Source: a virus
IMG/VR virus record: IMGVR_UViG_3300013133_000026
Location: 1 to 34,438 of that record
Length of the DNA: 34,438 nucleotides
Reading direction: 5' to 3' (one strand)
The notes under the pieces were generated by a model. That model was not told the origin of the DNA and did not search any database. It saw only the letters and a list, made by a program, of their open reading frames with translations. The position numbers and the translations under genes were made by a program. This document shows, one piece after another, positions 33,200-34,438 of this stretch (within the stretch, counting starts at the first letter, position 1; each line of letters opens with the position of its first letter).

Positions 33200-34438
33200 A
33201 TGATTACCAACGACATTTTACCAAGAGCTGTGCACGATATGTTGACCACTAGAAATTTTGATGTTAGATCAGTGGATTCATCTACTGGACAAACACCATT
33301 GGACGAACAAGGTAATATAGACTTTGGTCAAGTTGATTTGATGATTTTTCAGTATATTGGTCCTTCGGGCAAAAACTATGGAACTGTGACCTTGGTTTTA
33401 GATAATGGTAATCTGCAATTATTTTTTGGTGATAGATTTGCTAAATCCATGGAACCCGAAGATAAAAAAGATTGGTTTGGTAATTCAAATTCTCCGGGAT
33501 TTTTGGAACAATTAAAAAAAATGTCTGTGCGACATAACTTCAGCAGTTTTCAACTGTCTAATCCCAGTAAACTCAAATACACTAAACAAGGAATCTCGGC
33601 TATAAAAAAAGGATTGTTAGAAGAAAGTTTTTCTGGTAATCGTAAAATCAGCTACAGTGGAGATCCCAAATCGGCCAGATTAATGATACGTCATAGTCGT
33701 CCCATGGACACAAACGAGTCTAGACATCAACACATCGAAAGTCTATTCATTGAAACAGCCGACGGAGAAAGATTCAAATTACCGTTTAGAAAACTCAGTG
33801 GTGGGCGAGCCATGCTGGAACATGTTCGACAAGGTGGTCGTCCTTGGGATCTACGAGGTCAACACATACAAGAAATAGTAGAACAAATAAATTTGTTGTC
33901 ACAATTTCGGCGAGCCAGCCAGACTCGTGTATTTGAAGGCCAAGCACAGAATTTGGTTGTTGCTGCAGAATCACATTATCAAAACCTTAGAAAAAATCTC
34001 AAAAGTTTGATATCTCCTAGAGGATATCAAAAATATTTTGAAAACTGGTCTGCAGATCGCATTGACATTGCCGAGATAGTAGTAGAAGATATTAAAAATT
34101 TATTTGTAGAACAAGTCATTGATCCCAGAATTGTCAATGCTCTACCTATTTTATCTAAAATCACAACTGGTCTCCGCGAAGCCGATGAATTCGAAAATTG
34201 GGCCGACCGAGTCGTTGATCCACGTGAGTTAGCTACTCGAGGACAACAACAAGAACTTGAAGAATTATTTAAAAATCCATTGACCGTGGGTCCCGAAGGC
34301 ATTAATGCCAACGAACAACTCTACGATTTACTGCACGACAAAACATTGGCCGAAATAATTCAGAATTATGCCGAGCAGCAAGGTCCAGAATCTAATGCAT
34401 GGGATAGTCCAGAAGTGTTGGCAAGATTGGCAGAATTA
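33200..34438 (+). CDS. Large uncharacterised phage protein, 3' partial
   Basis: From ATG 33200 the frame stays open for 413 codons to the right edge. The N-terminal 100 residues (NDILPRAVHDMLTTRNFDVRSVD…GKNYGTVTLVLDNGNLQLFF) look like an alpha/beta domain. The most conserved-looking part is PKSARLMIRHSRPMDTNESR, HQHIESLFIETADGERFKLPF and LSGGRAMLEHVRQGGRPWDL (about residues 154-215). I recognise this central part from long proteins of T4-like marine phages found near gp17, but know no function. The remainder is helical and acidic. No membrane segment and no catalytic motif are seen. Confidence 0.7.
   Translation, partial: MITNDILPRAVHDMLTTRNFDVRSVDSSTGQTPLDEQGNIDFGQVDLMIFQYIGPSGKNYGTVTLVLDNGNLQLFFGDRFAKSMEPEDKKDWFGNSNSPGFLEQLKKMSVRHNFSSFQLSNPSKLKYTKQGISAIKKGLLEESFSGNRKISYSGDPKSARLMIRHSRPMDTNESRHQHIESLFIETADGERFKLPFRKLSGGRAMLEHVRQGGRPWDLRGQHIQEIVEQINLLSQFRRASQTRVFEGQAQNLVVAAESHYQNLRKNLKSLISPRGYQKYFENWSADRIDIAEIVVEDIKNLFVEQVIDPRIVNALPILSKITTGLREADEFENWADRVVDPRELATRGQQQELEELFKNPLTVGPEGINANEQLYDLLHDKTLAEIIQNYAEQQGPESNAWDSPEVLARLAEL

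Overview
The window is a stretch of an uncultured T4-like tailed phage (a myovirus of the marine/freshwater cyanophage–pelagiphage type), probably from a metagenome. The evidence is a set of recognisable T4 morphogenesis genes: neck gp13 and gp14, tail-terminator gp15, sheath gp18, tube gp19 and a tube-like relative, head-completion gp4, terminase gp16 and gp17. T4-type nucleotide genes (a DexA-like exonuclease and a gene 1 dNMP kinase) are also present, as are several exact matches to the T4 late promoter TATAAATA. No photosynthesis, tRNA, integrase or CRISPR genes are seen, so the host is not settled. No gap between genes exceeds 300 bases.

Region 1 (1-3800) is a host-range and accessory zone. 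It holds a glycine-rich tail-fibre protein truncated by the left edge (its first ~130 bases look like sequence artefact), a methyltransferase flanked by a 34-bp direct repeat, a 2OG-Fe(II) oxygenase and two small phage proteins. Region 2 (3835-9086) is a six-gene, translationally coupled sugar operon: GT4 glycosyltransferase, cupin, left-handed beta-helix acyltransferase, a short DegT aminotransferase, GDP-mannose 4,6-dehydratase, and a protein with a GT10-like C-terminus. Together they could make and transfer a GDP-6-deoxy(amino) sugar. A DUF6445-like oxygenase follows.

Region 3 (9647-12909) is a minus-strand block: Nudix hydrolase, gp15 and gp14. The gp15 gene appears to start at an ATT codon. 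Region 4 (12986-24260) is mainly plus-strand: an uncharacterised 386-residue protein, gp13, a DexA-like exonuclease, dNMP kinase, gp18, gp19, a tube-fold protein, a small conserved protein and gp4. Two minus-strand nuclease-type genes interrupt it, an HNH-like protein before gp18 and a Vsr-like homing endonuclease between gp18 and gp19. Each has its own late promoter, back to back with that of a tail gene.

Region 5 (24302-34438) is the packaging region. gp16 is followed by six proteins, nearly all opening with a short N-terminal signature that contains the (I/L)-x-E prohead-protease motif, as in the T4 capsid-targeting sequence. They are candidate internal head proteins that would be packaged and ejected with the DNA. 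One of them (912 residues) carries four in-frame copies of a GVAEG repeat separating dissimilar modules. A broken nuclease-like gene, gp17 and a long unknown protein running off the right edge complete the window.

The most unusual signals are the candidate internal-protein set, the GVAEG modular cassettes, the ATT start of gp15, the duplicated tail-fibre 3' end around the methyltransferase, and the twice-broken nuclease gene that still overlaps the gp17 start.
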